Shown: positions 16,801 through 26,160 of the stretch, one piece after another
Layout: every line of letters begins with the position of its first letter
Position numbering within the stretch: position 1 is the first letter of the stretch
Source: Brevibacterium senegalense
GTDB taxonomy: Bacteria > Actinomycetota > Actinomycetes > Actinomycetales > Brevibacteriaceae
Direction: 5' to 3'
Assembly: GCF_000285835.1 (NCBI RefSeq)
Contig: NZ_HE978600.1
Span: 35,102 to 99,101 of the forward strand
DNA: 64,000 bases
The notes under the pieces: model-generated
Told to the model about the DNA's origin: nothing
Database searches by the model: none
The model's input: only the letters and a program-made list of their open reading frames with translations
Made by a program: the position numbers and the translations under genes

Positions 16801-17715
16801 TCAGGACGGCAGAAGCGGACCGTTCGCGATCGCGGCGTCCGGGGAGGGCAGGGTGAGGATGTCCGCACCCGTCTCCGTCACGACGAGGGTGTGCTCGAAC
16901 TGGGCCGACCGCTTCCGGTCCGCGGTCACGACCGTCCAGCCGTCGTCCCACTGCTCCCACTTCTCCGTGCCCAGGTTGAGCATGGGCTCGATCGTGAAGA
17001 CCATGCCGGGCTCCATGATCTCGTCGTGGTGCGGTGCGGCGTCGTAGTGGGGGATGATGAGACCGGAGTGGAACTCCCGGCCCACCCCGTGCCCCGTGAA
17101 GTCGCGCACGACGCCGTAGCCGAACCGCTGTGCGTACTTCTCGATGACGCGGCCGATCACATTGATCTGTCGCCCGGGCTTCACGGCCTTGATCCCGCGC
17201 ATCATCGCCTCGTGGGTGCGCTCGACCAGCAGACGGGACACCTCGTCGACGTCGCCCACGAGGAACGTGAAGTTCGTGTCGCCGTGGACTCCGTTCTTGT
17301 ACGCCGTGATGTCGACGTTCACGATGTCGCCGTCGGCCAGGACCGTGTCGTCCGGGATGCCGTGGCAGATGCACTCGTTGACGGACGTGCAGCTGGACTT
17401 CATGAACCCGCGGTAGTCGAGCGTCGACGGGTAGGCGTCGTGGGCCACCATGTAGTCGTGCGCGACGGCGTCGATCTCGTCCGTCGTGATGCCCGGGCGG
17501 ATGATCCGGCCCACGGCCTCGAGCGCGTCTGCGGCGATCCGGCCGGCCGCGCGGATGCGCTCGACCTCCTCCGGCGAGTGGTGGTCGCCGCCGTTTCCCT
17601 CGTCGGGCTCCGCGCGGCCCACGTACTCGGGGCGGGGGATCGAGGCGGGGACGGTGCGGACAGGGGACTGGCGTCCGGGGGTGAGGGTGCCCAGCGGGGC
17701 GGAGGATGCTGTCAT
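16801..17715 (-). CDS. map: Methionine aminopeptidase, type I
   Basis: A 304-aa cobalt/manganese-dependent peptidase that removes the initiator methionine. Metal ligands are visible: two aspartates in [20 protein letters not shown], His in [13 protein letters not shown], Glu in [11 protein letters not shown] and Glu in AQFEHTLVV. The first about 45 residues ([20 protein letters not shown]) are an N-terminal extension like that of mycobacterial MapB, with a proline-rich linker. The ATG at 17715 lies 9 nt after a TAGAAT box (17725-17730), so the leader is at most a few nucleotides. It is divergent from the FadR-type regulator. Confidence 0.95.
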   Translation of the reverse strand: MTASSAPLGTLTPGRQSPVRTVPASIPRPEYVGRAEPDEGNGGDHHSPEEVERIRAAGRIAADALEAVGRIIRPGITTDEIDAVAHDYMVAHDAYPSTLDYRGFMKSSCTSVNECICHGIPDDTVLADGDIVNVDITAYKNGVHGDTNFTFLVGDVDEVSRLLVERTHEAMMRGIKAVKPGRQINVIGRVIEKYAQRFGYGVVRDFTGHGVGREFHSGLIIPHYDAAPHHDEIMEPGMVFTIEPMLNLGTEKWEQWDDGWTVVTADRKRSAQFEHTLVVTETGADILTLPSPDAAIANGPLLPS

Positions 17716-17769
17716 GATGCGACCATTCTAGCCAGCCGGGGCGCGCGCCCGGGAGGCTATCCTGGCGGG

Positions 17770-18504
17770 ATGCAGCCGGGGGAGGACACGCACGTCGCAG
17801 ACCTGTCGACGGTCGTCTCCTCGACCTCGACCCCGGGCCAGATCGCCGACCACATCATGGCCTCCGTCGTCGCGGGCGCCCTGCCTGAGGGGACCCGGCT
17901 GCCGTCCGAGCGCGACCTCGCCGTGGCGCTGGCGGTCTCCCGCAGCAGCGTGCGCCAGGCACTGTCGACCCTCGAGCGCGCCGGCGTCGTCCTCCGCCGC
18001 CGCGGACGCACCGGCGGCACCTTCATCGCCGCGATCGACCCGCATCGTGTGGGTGCCTACGCGGAGCGGGTCGAGGAGTTCCAGCGGGCGCGCCACGACC
18101 TCCTGGACGCCCGCGCGATCGTGCAGAACCGGATCGCCGCGACCGCGGCGCTGCGCAGGAGCTCTGCGGACCTCGAGCGCATGCGCGCAGCGGCGGATGT
18201 CTACCGGCGGGCGAGGACGGCGGCGGACGCCCGGACCGCGGATGCGCGTCTGCACCACCTCATCGCGCAGGCGACTGGCAACGCGGACCTCGTCGAGATC
18301 GTGCTGGACCTGGACCGGCGCATCAACGCGGGCTTCCGCCACGATCCCTTCTCCGACGAGCTCTTCATCCGCGCGTGCGCGGACCACGACGCGATCGTCG
18401 AAGCGGTCGCACGGCAGGACGCGCCGTCCGCGGGCGTGGTCTGCGAGGCCCACTTCCGCACGACGACGATGGGCGCCCCCGCAGGGGCGCCCACCGGAGG
18501 GTGA
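17770..18504 (+). CDS. GntR/FadR-subfamily transcriptional regulator
   Basis: A 244-aa regulator. The N-terminal winged HTH reads GQIADHIMASVVAGALPEGT, then RLPSERDLAVALAVSRSSVR and QALSTLERAGVVLRRRG. The C-terminal all-helical FCD ligand domain has D...H metal-site residues (LLDARAIVQNRIAA, DARLHHLIAQATGN, CADHDAIVEAVARQD, CEAHFRTT). Such regulators sense carboxylic acids. It converges with alanine dehydrogenase (27 nt between the stops), so control of ald is possible but unproven. The start is leaderless: TATCCT (17758-17763) plus 6 nt. Confidence 0.85.
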   Translation: MQPGEDTHVADLSTVVSSTSTPGQIADHIMASVVAGALPEGTRLPSERDLAVALAVSRSSVRQALSTLERAGVVLRRRGRTGGTFIAAIDPHRVGAYAERVEEFQRARHDLLDARAIVQNRIAATAALRRSSADLERMRAAADVYRRARTAADARTADARLHHLIAQATGNADLVEIVLDLDRRINAGFRHDPFSDELFIRACADHDAIVEAVARQDAPSAGVVCEAHFRTTTMGAPAGAPTGG

Positions 18505-18531
18505 CCGGAGACGATCAGGGCCCCGGGAGGA

Positions 18532-19650
18532 TCAGCCGGCCACGGCCTCGGCGACGGCGATGTGCTCCATCCCGAACGCCTGGGCGACCGGCTTGTTCGT
18601 GAGCCGGCCGGCAGCGGCGTTGAGCCCGCGGCCCAGGGCCGTGTCTGCGCCCAGCGCGTCCTTCCAGCCGCGGTCCGCGATGCGCGCGACGTACGGCAGG
18701 GTCGCGTTCGTGAGCGCCCGGGTGGCGGTCACCGGGGCGGCGCCGGGCATGTTCGCGACGCAGTAGTAGAGGGTGTCGTGCACCGCGAAGGTGGGATCCG
18801 TGTGGGTCGTGGGCCTCGACCCCTCGAAGCAGCCGCCCTGGTCGATCGCGATGTCGACGAGCACGCTGCCGCGGCGCATGCCCGCCACCATCTCGTCCGT
18901 CACGAGCTTGGGCGCACGGCTGCCGGGGATGAGGACGGAGCCGATCACCAGGTCGGAGCGCTGGACGGACGCGGCGATGTCCAGGGGCGTCGACATCTTC
19001 GTCTGCAGGCGGCCGCCGAAGATCTCGTCGAGGTAGCGCAGCCGGGGCAGGCTGATGTCGTAGATCTCGACGGTGGCGCCCATGCCCACGGCGGCGTGGG
19101 CGGCGGAGGTGCCCGCGGCTCCGGCGCCGATCACCGTCACGTGCGCGCGGTCGACTCCGGGGACGCCCGGCAGCAGCACACCTCGTCCGCCGGCGGGGCT
19201 CAGCAGGTGGTGGGCGCCCTCCTGGACGGACAGGCGGCCGGCGATCTCGCTCATGGGGGCCAGCAGCGGCAGCCCGCCGGTGTCCGGCTGGACCGTCTCG
19301 TAGGCGATCGCCGTCGTGCCGGCGTCCAGGATCGCCTGCGTGAGGTCCTGGTCCGCCGCCAGATGCAGGTAGGTGAAGAGGACGAGGTCCTCGCGCAGGT
19401 GGCCGTGCTCCTCCGGCAGCGGCTCCTTGACCTTCACGATCATGTCCGCGTGCGCCCACACGGCCTGTGCATCCGCCTCGATCCGGGCGCCCGCGGCCGT
19501 GTAGTCCTCGTCCGTGATGTGCGAGCCCAGACCGGCGCCGGCCTGGACGACGACCTCGTGGCCGCGGCCCGTCAGGTCGGACACGCCCGCGGGGGTGAGC
19601 GCGACACGACGCTCTGCGGGCTTGATCTCTGTGGGTACGCCGATGCGCAT
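18532..19650 (-). CDS. ald: Alanine dehydrogenase
   Basis: A 372-aa NAD-dependent enzyme interconverting L-alanine and pyruvate plus ammonia. The N-terminus MRIGVPTEIKPAERRVALTP is diagnostic. Catalytic residues are R15 and K75 (in VKVKEP), His in FTYLHLAADQ and Asp in IAIDQGGCFEGSRPT. The Rossmann motif is VTVIGAGAAGTSAAHAAVGM. Length matches the family. The ATG at 19650 has GGAGGA 9 nt upstream; the in-frame codons before it (to 19731) are His/Pro/Arg-rich and non-coding. With glnA/glnE nearby it adds to a nitrogen-assimilation neighbourhood. Confidence 0.95.
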   Translation of the reverse strand: MRIGVPTEIKPAERRVALTPAGVSDLTGRGHEVVVQAGAGLGSHITDEDYTAAGARIEADAQAVWAHADMIVKVKEPLPEEHGHLREDLVLFTYLHLAADQDLTQAILDAGTTAIAYETVQPDTGGLPLLAPMSEIAGRLSVQEGAHHLLSPAGGRGVLLPGVPGVDRAHVTVIGAGAAGTSAAHAAVGMGATVEIYDISLPRLRYLDEIFGGRLQTKMSTPLDIAASVQRSDLVIGSVLIPGSRAPKLVTDEMVAGMRRGSVLVDIAIDQGGCFEGSRPTTHTDPTFAVHDTLYYCVANMPGAAPVTATRALTNATLPYVARIADRGWKDALGADTALGRGLNAAAGRLTNKPVAQAFGMEHIAVAEAVAG

Positions 19651-19910
19651 GGGTGCTGTCCTCCATCGTGGGTGGGGCGATGCGGTGGTCCTCCGGGGTG
19701 TGGAGGGTGCCGCGGGCAGGTGTGTGAGCACGCCGCTGCGCGCCGGTCATGGGTGCGACGGCGGGCACATCGTCGTGCTTCGCTCCGAGCGTAGACCGGG
19801 GGGCCGGTGGGACACCAATCGGGGTGCGGCGGACCCCGTGCGACGGCGTCGCACGGCGGTAGGCTGGGCGCACGACCGCACCGACCGGCGACCGCGACGA
19901 GGAGGCAGCC
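19651..19910. other. Divergent intergenic region between ald and the SPOR-like gene
   Basis: 260 bp without a gene. It carries the ald SD (GGAGGA) at the left and the SPOR-like gene's GAGGAGG at the right. A TAGGCT at 19860-19865 could be the -10 of the plus-strand nitrogen operon. No operator-like repeat was recognised with confidence. Confidence 0.4.
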
Positions 19911-20105
19911 ATGACCGACGCCCCGCAGGACGAGAAGTACTGGTACAACACGAAGACGCAGCAGGTGGAGAAGGGCCGGCAGAGCAGCTGGGAGAACCGG
20001 ATGGGCCCGTACGACACAGAGGCCGAGGCCCGCGCGGCGCTCGACACGGCCGCGGCGCGCTCCGCCCAGTGGGATGACGAGGACGCGGACTGGAAGAAGG
20101 ACTGA
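19911..20105 (+). CDS. Small SPOR-like protein
   Basis: A 64-aa acidic protein: EKYWYNTKTQQVEKGRQSSW, then ENRMGPYDTEAEARAALDTA. The W-Y-N-T ... V-E-x-G ... G-P-Y-x-T-x-x-E-A pattern is that of short SPOR domain-containing proteins known from Actinobacteria. The function is unknown; SPOR domains elsewhere bind denuded peptidoglycan, but this one has no signal peptide or anchor, so a cytoplasmic place is likely. It has a strong GAGGAGG SD and ends 3 nt before glnA2, so it is the first gene of that operon. Confidence 0.75.
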   Translation: MTDAPQDEKYWYNTKTQQVEKGRQSSWENRMGPYDTEAEARAALDTAAARSAQWDDEDADWKKD

Positions 20106-20108
20106 TCG

Positions 20109-21455
20109 ATGGCCTCGCTCACGAAGCAGCAGAGTCGCGTCCTCACCGCGGTGCAGGACAGCGACGTCCGCTTCATCCGCCTGTGGTTCCCCGACGTGCT
20201 GGGGCGGCTCAAGTCCGTCGCGATCGTGCCGGCGGAGCTCGAGGGGGCGTTCGGTGAGGGGATCGGCTTCGACGGCTCCGCGGTCGAGGGGTTCTCGCGC
20301 GTCTTCGAGGCGGACATGGTGCTGCGACCGGACGCGTCGACGTTCTCGCTGCTGCCGTGGCGGGGCGAGACGGAGCCCACGGCGCGGATGTTCTGCGACA
20401 TCCACGCCCCGGACGGCGGCCCGGCGCCTGCGGACGCCCGCCATGTCCTCAAGCGGACCCTCGCGCGGGCGGCGGAGGCGGGCTTCACCTTCTACGTGCA
20501 TCCGGAGATCGAGTTCTACCTCTTCAAGTCCGGCGTCGTGGGTCCGGACGGGCCGGAGCCCGTCGACTCCGCTGGCTACTTCGACCACGTGAACGGCGGC
20601 ACCGCGAACGACTTCCGGCGCTCCTCCGTGCAGGCGCTGGAGGACATGGGCATCAGCGTCGAGTTCTCGCACCACGAGGCGGGTCCCGGCCAGAACGAGA
20701 TCGACCTGCGCTACGCGGACGCCCTCACGATGGCCGACCACGTCATGACGTTCCGCGCGCTCGTGAAGGAGATCGCGGTCGAGCAGGGCGTCCACGCGAC
20801 CTTCATGCCCAAGCCGCTGGCGGGGGAGCCGGGCAACGGCATGCACACGCACGTCTCGCTCTTCGAGGGCGAGCAGAACGCGTTCTTCGCACCCGGTGCG
20901 GAGTACCAGCTGTCCGCGGTGGGCCGCCGGTTCATCGCGGGCCTCCTGCACTACGCGCCGGAGATCAGCGCGGTCACGAACCAGCACGTCAACTCGTACA
21001 AGCGGCTGTGGACGGGGCACGAGGCGCCCAGCTACATCTGCTGGGGCCACCGCAACCGGTCCGCTCTGGTGCGCGTCCCGCAGTACAAGTCCGGCAAGGA
21101 GTCCTCCGCCCGCATCGAGTACCGCGGCATGGACTCCGCCGCCAACCCGTACCTGGCGTACGCGCTCATGCTGGCGGCCGGTCTCAAGGGCATCGAGGAC
21201 GAGCTGGAGCTGCCGGACGAGGCGGAGGACGACGTCTGGTCGCTCACGGACGCGGAGCGCCGCGCCCTGGGCATCCGCGCGCTGCCCCACAACCTCGACC
21301 ACGCGATCGCGCTCATGGAGGACAGCGAGCTGGTCGCGACGACACTGGGCGAGGAGGTCTTCGACTTCTTCCTGCGCAACAAGCGCACGGAGTGGTCCGG
21401 ATACCGCGATCAGGTGACGCCCTTCGAGCTCGAGCAGCTCTTCGGCTCGCTGTGA
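20109..21455 (+). CDS. glnA2: Glutamine synthetase, GlnA2 type
   Basis: A 448-aa type I glutamine synthetase (glutamate + NH3 + ATP to glutamine). Active-site motifs are GIGFDGSAVEGF, FYVHPEIEFYLF, HHEAGPGQNEIDLRYADALT, MPKPLAGEPGNGMHTHVSLF and RIEYRGMDSAANPYL. Compared with the second enzyme at 26161-27585 it is shorter and lacks the N-L/Y-x-L-P-P adenylylation site: the region reads EDELELPDEAEDDVWSLTDA, with no tyrosine. It should not be switched off by GlnE even though glnE overlaps it. No good SD; the start is 3 nt after the preceding stop, so it is coupled. Confidence 0.9.
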   Translation: MASLTKQQSRVLTAVQDSDVRFIRLWFPDVLGRLKSVAIVPAELEGAFGEGIGFDGSAVEGFSRVFEADMVLRPDASTFSLLPWRGETEPTARMFCDIHAPDGGPAPADARHVLKRTLARAAEAGFTFYVHPEIEFYLFKSGVVGPDGPEPVDSAGYFDHVNGGTANDFRRSSVQALEDMGISVEFSHHEAGPGQNEIDLRYADALTMADHVMTFRALVKEIAVEQGVHATFMPKPLAGEPGNGMHTHVSLFEGEQNAFFAPGAEYQLSAVGRRFIAGLLHYAPEISAVTNQHVNSYKRLWTGHEAPSYICWGHRNRSALVRVPQYKSGKESSARIEYRGMDSAANPYLAYALMLAAGLKGIEDELELPDEAEDDVWSLTDAERRALGIRALPHNLDHAIALMEDSELVATTLGEEVFDFFLRNKRTEWSGYRDQVTPFELEQLFGSL

Positions 21456-24400
21456 TCGTGACGGGGCGGGGCCGCCGCGATCCCGCGCGGCAGAGCGCCC
21501 GCGCCAGCCGCGTGTCCCGGTTCCTGGGGGAGGTCGACGGCCACCTGGGCACGGATCTCGCCCAGCAGCCGGAAGTCGTCGCCCGGGTCGAGGCGGCCGT
21601 CGACCCGGATGCGTCCGCGCTGGGCCTCCTGCGGATCGTCGAGGCCGCGGTGTCCGCGGGTTCCCGCGAGCTGCTGGACGTCCTGTCCGATCCGGAGCGC
21701 CGGTCCGCGCTGCTGCCGCGCCTGCTCACGATCACCGGGGTCTCGGAGGCACTGACGGACCACGTTGTGCGCCACCCCGATTCCGCGCTCGTGCTGCTGG
21801 GCGAGGGGCACCTGGCCCTCGACGTGCCCGGCACCGCCGCCGAGGCGCTGCGAGACACCCTCCTGCGGGCGGTCGAGGCCGACCCCGACCGGCAGATCGC
21901 CGCTCCCGTCGCCCGAGTGACGGGGGAGGAGGGCATCGACGCCCTGCGCCGTGCCTACCGCGACGAGGTGCTGCGGCTGGCCGCGGACGACCTCGACGCC
22001 CCCGCTCCCGAGGCCGTGGTCGACGAGGTGGGTCGGGTCCTGTCCGATCTGGCCGGCGCCGTCGTCGAGGCCGCCCTCGCGATCGCGCGCGCGGAGCTGG
22101 ACCCGCAGGCCCGGGTGCGCATGGCCGTCATCGCGATGGGCAAGTGCGGGGCGCGCGAGCTCAACTACGTCTCCGACGTGGACGTCGTCTACGTCCATGC
22201 ACCTGCGACCGATGCACCGGAGGGCGCCGAGGTCCCGGACGAGGAGGCCGTGCACACCGCGGAGGCGATGGTCGCCCGCATCACGGAGGTCGTGGGAGCC
22301 CCCGGTCGCGAGCCGTCCCTCTGGGAGCTGGACGCCGCGCTGCGGCCGGAGGGCAAGTCCGGCCGCCTGCTGCGGACGGTCGAGGAGTTCGACGCGTACT
22401 ACCGGGATGTCGCGGAGTCCTGGGAGTTCCAGGCGCTGCTGAAGGCGCGTCCGATCGCCGGCGACGTCGTGCTGGGCCGCACATTTTCCGACACGCTGCG
22501 GCACCACGTGTGGTCCGCCAGCACCCGCGAGGGCTTCGTCGAGGGCGTGCGGGCGATGCGCCGCCGGGTCGTCGCATTGCTGCCCACGCAGCACGCGGAC
22601 GCGCAGATCAAACTGGGCAGCGGCGGCCTGCGCGATGTCGAGTTCTCCGCGCAGCTGCTGCAACTGGTCCATGGGGAGACGGACGAATCGATCCGTGCGC
22701 CGCAGACCCTGCTGGCCCTGGACCGCCTGGGGGAGCGGGGCTACATCGCGCGCGAGGACGCGGACGGCCTCGAGGAGTGCTACCGGTTCCTGCGGGTCGT
22801 CGAGCACCGCCTCCAGCTGCCGCGCCTGCTGCGCGCGGCCGTCGTCCCGGAGCTCGAGGAGCGCCGACGCCGTCTGGCGCGCTCCGTCTATCCGCGCGGG
22901 GACCGGACGATGGAGCGCCTGGACCGGGAACTGGGCGTCGTGCGCCGGCGCGTGCGGGTTTACCACGAGCAGATCTTCTACCGCCCCATCCTCGAGGCGG
23001 CCAGCTCCGCGGGTGCCGTCACGAGCCTGAGTCCGGACGAGGCCCGTCAACGTCTCGCCGCATTCGGCTATCGCGATACGAAGGCCGCGCTGGGACACAT
23101 CCAGGCGCTGTCGGCGGGGGTGAGCCGGGCCGCCGTCGTCCACCGGCAGGTGCTGCCGGCGATGCTCGACTGGCTGTCGTCGGGTGTGAGCCCGGATGCG
23201 GGTCTGCTCGCGTTCCGGCAGATGGGGGAGAGCCTGCGCGACTCCGGCTGGTATCTGGGGCTCCTGCGGGACTCGGGCTCCACCGTCCGGTCGCTCGCGA
23301 CGATCCTGTCCACCTCCGCGTTCGCGACGGGTCTGCTGCAGCGCACGCCGGCCGCCGTCGCGTGGATCGACGAGTCGGACGAGCTGGAGGCCCGGGACCC
23401 CGCAGCCCTGCTGCGCGAGGCGGAGACGCTCGTGTCCCGCCACGGCGCCGAGGCCGTCAAGCCCCTGCGCGCGCTCTACGGTCGCGAGCTGCTGCGCACC
23501 GCGCTGGCGGACGTGCTGGAGAGAGCCGATGTGCGGGTGACGGGGACGGCGCTCAGCACCAACGCGGATGTCTACCTCCACGGTCTGCTGACGGCCCTGC
23601 GCGACGAGATGGACTCCGTCGGTGTGCCCGCGTACGAGTTCGCGGTCATCGCGATGGGGCGACTGGGCGGCGCGGAGATCGGCTACTACTCGGACGCGGA
23701 CGTCATGTTCGTCCACCGCCCTCTGGACGACGGCGCGGATGGGGCGGACAGGGTCGCGAAGCACGTGAAGAAGCTGGCGCTCGCGTTCACGAAGGCCGCC
23801 TCCCAGTCGGGCGCACACCCCGGCATCGTCGTCGACTCGGACCTGCGCCCGGAGGGACGCTCCGGACCCCTCGTGCGGTCGCTGGACTCCTACCGCTCCT
23901 ACTACGCGAAGTGGTCGGAGCCGTGGGAGGCGCAGGCGCTGCTGCGTGCCCGCCCCATCGCGGGCGATGCGGCGCTGCGCGATGACTTCCTCGCCCTCAT
24001 CGAGCCGCTGCGCCGTCCCACGGAGGTGCCCGAGGCGTCGATCCGGCAGATGCGCAGGCTCAAGGCGCGGATGGAGGCGGAGCGGCTGCCGCGCGGCGCG
24101 GACCGGCGCACGCACCTGAAACTGGGTCGCGGCGGCCTCAGTGATGTCGAGTGGACCGTGCAACTGGTGCAGCTGCTGCACGGACATGCGGTCGAAGGCC
24201 TGCGCACGACGTCGACGCTGCCCGCCCTGCATGCGGCCGTCGACGCGGGACTCGTCGACCCCGACGACGGCGAGGTGCTCGAGGAGGCGTGGCTCCTGGT
24301 GTCCGGGCTGCGCTCCGCGGCGATGCTGCTGCGCGGCCGAACCGTGGAATCGCTGCCGGCGGACCCGTTCGAGCTCGAGGCCTGCGCCCGACTGCTGGGG

Positions 24401-24541
24401 TACGAGTCCGGGCGGGGACGGGACCTCGCCGAGGACTACGGCGCCGCCACCCGCCGCGCCCGCCGCGTCGTCGAACGCCTCTTCTTCGGTTTCGACGACT
24501 CTGCGGACGCCGACGACCCCTGGGTCGGACGCCACGACTGA
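21452..24541 (+). CDS. glnE: Bifunctional glutamine-synthetase adenylyltransferase/removase
   Basis: A 1029-aa enzyme that adenylylates and deadenylylates glutamine synthetase according to nitrogen status. It has two nucleotidyltransferase halves: the N-terminal (removase) G-x-x-x-L-N-Y-V-S-D-V-D motif near residue 237 and the C-terminal (transferase) EIGYYSDADVMFVH near 743. Each is followed by a GlnD-UR helical domain (KLGSGGLRDVEFSAQLLQLV and KLGRGGLSDVEWTVQLVQLL). The GTG start at 21452 overlaps the glnA2 TGA (GTGA); a second GTG two codons on is possible. The only adenylylatable synthetase in the window is the convergently oriented glnA at 26161-27585. Confidence 0.95.
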   Translation: MIVTGRGRRDPARQSARASRVSRFLGEVDGHLGTDLAQQPEVVARVEAAVDPDASALGLLRIVEAAVSAGSRELLDVLSDPERRSALLPRLLTITGVSEALTDHVVRHPDSALVLLGEGHLALDVPGTAAEALRDTLLRAVEADPDRQIAAPVARVTGEEGIDALRRAYRDEVLRLAADDLDAPAPEAVVDEVGRVLSDLAGAVVEAALAIARAELDPQARVRMAVIAMGKCGARELNYVSDVDVVYVHAPATDAPEGAEVPDEEAVHTAEAMVARITEVVGAPGREPSLWELDAALRPEGKSGRLLRTVEEFDAYYRDVAESWEFQALLKARPIAGDVVLGRTFSDTLRHHVWSASTREGFVEGVRAMRRRVVALLPTQHADAQIKLGSGGLRDVEFSAQLLQLVHGETDESIRAPQTLLALDRLGERGYIAREDADGLEECYRFLRVVEHRLQLPRLLRAAVVPELEERRRRLARSVYPRGDRTMERLDRELGVVRRRVRVYHEQIFYRPILEAASSAGAVTSLSPDEARQRLAAFGYRDTKAALGHIQALSAGVSRAAVVHRQVLPAMLDWLSSGVSPDAGLLAFRQMGESLRDSGWYLGLLRDSGSTVRSLATILSTSAFATGLLQRTPAAVAWIDESDELEARDPAALLREAETLVSRHGAEAVKPLRALYGRELLRTALADVLERADVRVTGTALSTNADVYLHGLLTALRDEMDSVGVPAYEFAVIAMGRLGGAEIGYYSDADVMFVHRPLDDGADGADRVAKHVKKLALAFTKAASQSGAHPGIVVDSDLRPEGRSGPLVRSLDSYRSYYAKWSEPWEAQALLRARPIAGDAALRDDFLALIEPLRRPTEVPEASIRQMRRLKARMEAERLPRGADRRTHLKLGRGGLSDVEWTVQLVQLLHGHAVEGLRTTSTLPALHAAVDAGLVDPDDGEVLEEAWLLVSGLRSAAMLLRGRTVESLPADPFELEACARLLGYESGRGRDLAEDYGAATRRARRVVERLFFGFDDSADADDPWVGRHD

Positions 24542-24592
24542 ACCGTCCCCCGGACTCCTGCGGATCAGGGTGCGGCGGAACGGCGGCCGACC

Positions 24593-26056
24593 TCAGGAGA
24601 AGTCGAGGTCCAGCAGGGCGTTCTCGACGACCTCGGGCAGGGCCGGGTGGATCCAGTACTGGCTGGTCGCGACCTGGTCCGCGGGCTGGTCGAAGGTCAT
24701 CGCCTGGATGAGCGGCTGGATGATCATGGAGGCCTCCGGCCCCATGATGTGCGCCCCCAGCAGGCGGCGCGTCCGCCGGTCCGCGATGACCTTCGCGAAC
24801 CCCGTCCGGTCCTCCAGCGCCCATCCGTACGCGACGCCGGCGTAGTCGCGGCGGCCTACCACGACCTGGGCGCCGGACTCCCGGGCCTCCTCCTCCGTCA
24901 TCCCCACGGTCGCGACCTGCGGCTCTGTGAAGACGGCGGCGGGCACCGCATCGTGGCGGACGGTCGCGAGGTCCCCCTCCCGGGCTGTGCCGGGGGCGCC
25001 GGCGGCCAGATCCGCGAGCAGATTGCGCTGAGCGATCGTGGCCTCGTGGTTCGCGACGTGCTTGAGCTGGAACGGCGAGCTGATGTCTCCCAAGGCGAAG
25101 ACACCCGGCACGGGGACGCCGGCGGCCAGCACGCGCTGGTGCGCATCGACGGCGATCCGGCCGTCCGGGTGGACGTCGATGCCCGCGGCGGCCGCGTCGA
25201 TCCCCTGGGAGTTGGGGGTCCGCCCCATCGCCAGCAGGAGGCGGTCGACGGTGAGCGGGGCGGGCACGACGGCGTCCGCAACGCGACCGGTCGCGGCGAA
25301 CTCGACGCGCACTCGGCCGTCCTCTGTGGAGTCGACGCGGGCGATCTCGATGCCGAACCGGGCGTCGTGGTCGGCCGCGAACGCCTCCGTGAAGCGCGCG
25401 GAGACCTCGTCGTCCAGCGCACCCAGCAGGCGGTCACCGCGGGCCGCGACGGTCGTCGCTGCGCCCAGCCCGGTGAAGATGTGGGCGAACTCCATCGCGA
25501 TGTAGCCGGAGCCCACGACGAGGACGGACTCCGGCAGATCGTCGATGCGCATGATCGTGCGGGAGGTGTGGATGCGCGAGCCCGGCGCGTCGACGACAGC
25601 CGGGTCGAGGCCGGGCACCTGGGGCAGCGCGGGGGCGGCGCCCGCGGCGATGACGATGCGGTCCGCAGTGATCTCCTCACCGCTGTCCGTCACGAGCGTG
25701 TGCGAACCCGTGAAGCGGACGTGCTCCGGGATGACGGTCGTGTTGGGCAGCTCGTGGGTGCGGTACCGGCGACCGCCGGCTTCGATCTCATCGATGCGGG
25801 CGAAGACCCGATCGCGGACGGCCGGCCAGTCCGCGCTGTCGAAGGAGGTCGTGAGGCCCAGGCGTGACGAATCCGCCGCCTGGCGGGCGACATCAGCCGC
25901 GTGGACGTACATCTTCGTGGGGATGCACCCCGCGTTCAGGCACGTGCCGCCGAACAGGTGCGGCTCCGCGATCGCCACCGTCAGATGGGAGAAACGGTCG
26001 TCGAGGATCGAGTTGCCGGAGCCGGTGCCGATGACCAGCACGTCGAAATGCGTCAT
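24593..26056 (-). CDS. mtr: Mycothione reductase
   Basis: A 487-aa FAD/NADPH disulfide reductase. The FAD motif is VLVIGTGSGNSILDDRF (about 6-22), which has GTGSGN in place of the GxGxxG of lipoamide dehydrogenases and is typical of mycothione reductase. The redox disulfide is GGTCLNAGCIPTKM. The NADPH motif is VLVVGSGYIAMEFAHIF, and the C-terminal catalytic His-Glu is in YWIHPALPEVVENAL. It reduces mycothione, so the organism uses mycothiol. The ATG at 26056 is leaderless: TAGACT (26064-26069) plus 7 nt. A minus-strand hairpin at 26091-26123, just upstream of this gene, ends the glnA transcription unit's 3' side. Confidence 0.9.
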   Translation of the reverse strand: MTHFDVLVIGTGSGNSILDDRFSHLTVAIAEPHLFGGTCLNAGCIPTKMYVHAADVARQAADSSRLGLTTSFDSADWPAVRDRVFARIDEIEAGGRRYRTHELPNTTVIPEHVRFTGSHTLVTDSGEEITADRIVIAAGAAPALPQVPGLDPAVVDAPGSRIHTSRTIMRIDDLPESVLVVGSGYIAMEFAHIFTGLGAATTVAARGDRLLGALDDEVSARFTEAFAADHDARFGIEIARVDSTEDGRVRVEFAATGRVADAVVPAPLTVDRLLLAMGRTPNSQGIDAAAAGIDVHPDGRIAVDAHQRVLAAGVPVPGVFALGDISSPFQLKHVANHEATIAQRNLLADLAAGAPGTAREGDLATVRHDAVPAAVFTEPQVATVGMTEEEARESGAQVVVGRRDYAGVAYGWALEDRTGFAKVIADRRTRRLLGAHIMGPEASMIIQPLIQAMTFDQPADQVATSQYWIHPALPEVVENALLDLDFS

Positions 26057-26090
26057 GCGGCCGAGTCTAGTGTCGCGCGTGGGCGGACGA

Positions 26091-26123
26091 GCAGGGGCCC
26101 CGCGCCATGCGCGGGGCCCCTGC
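26091..26123. terminator. Hairpin between mtr promoter and glnA 3' end
   Basis: Perfect 15-bp stem, GCAGGGGCCCCGCGC (26091-26105) with its complement (26109-26123) and a 3-nt CAT loop; no T-tail. It lies 38 bp beyond the glnA stop on the minus strand, and only 22 bp upstream of the mtr -10 box. Confidence 0.7.
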
Positions 26124-26160
26124 AAATCGCGTGAACCGTGGACGGATCAGCGCGGCCGGA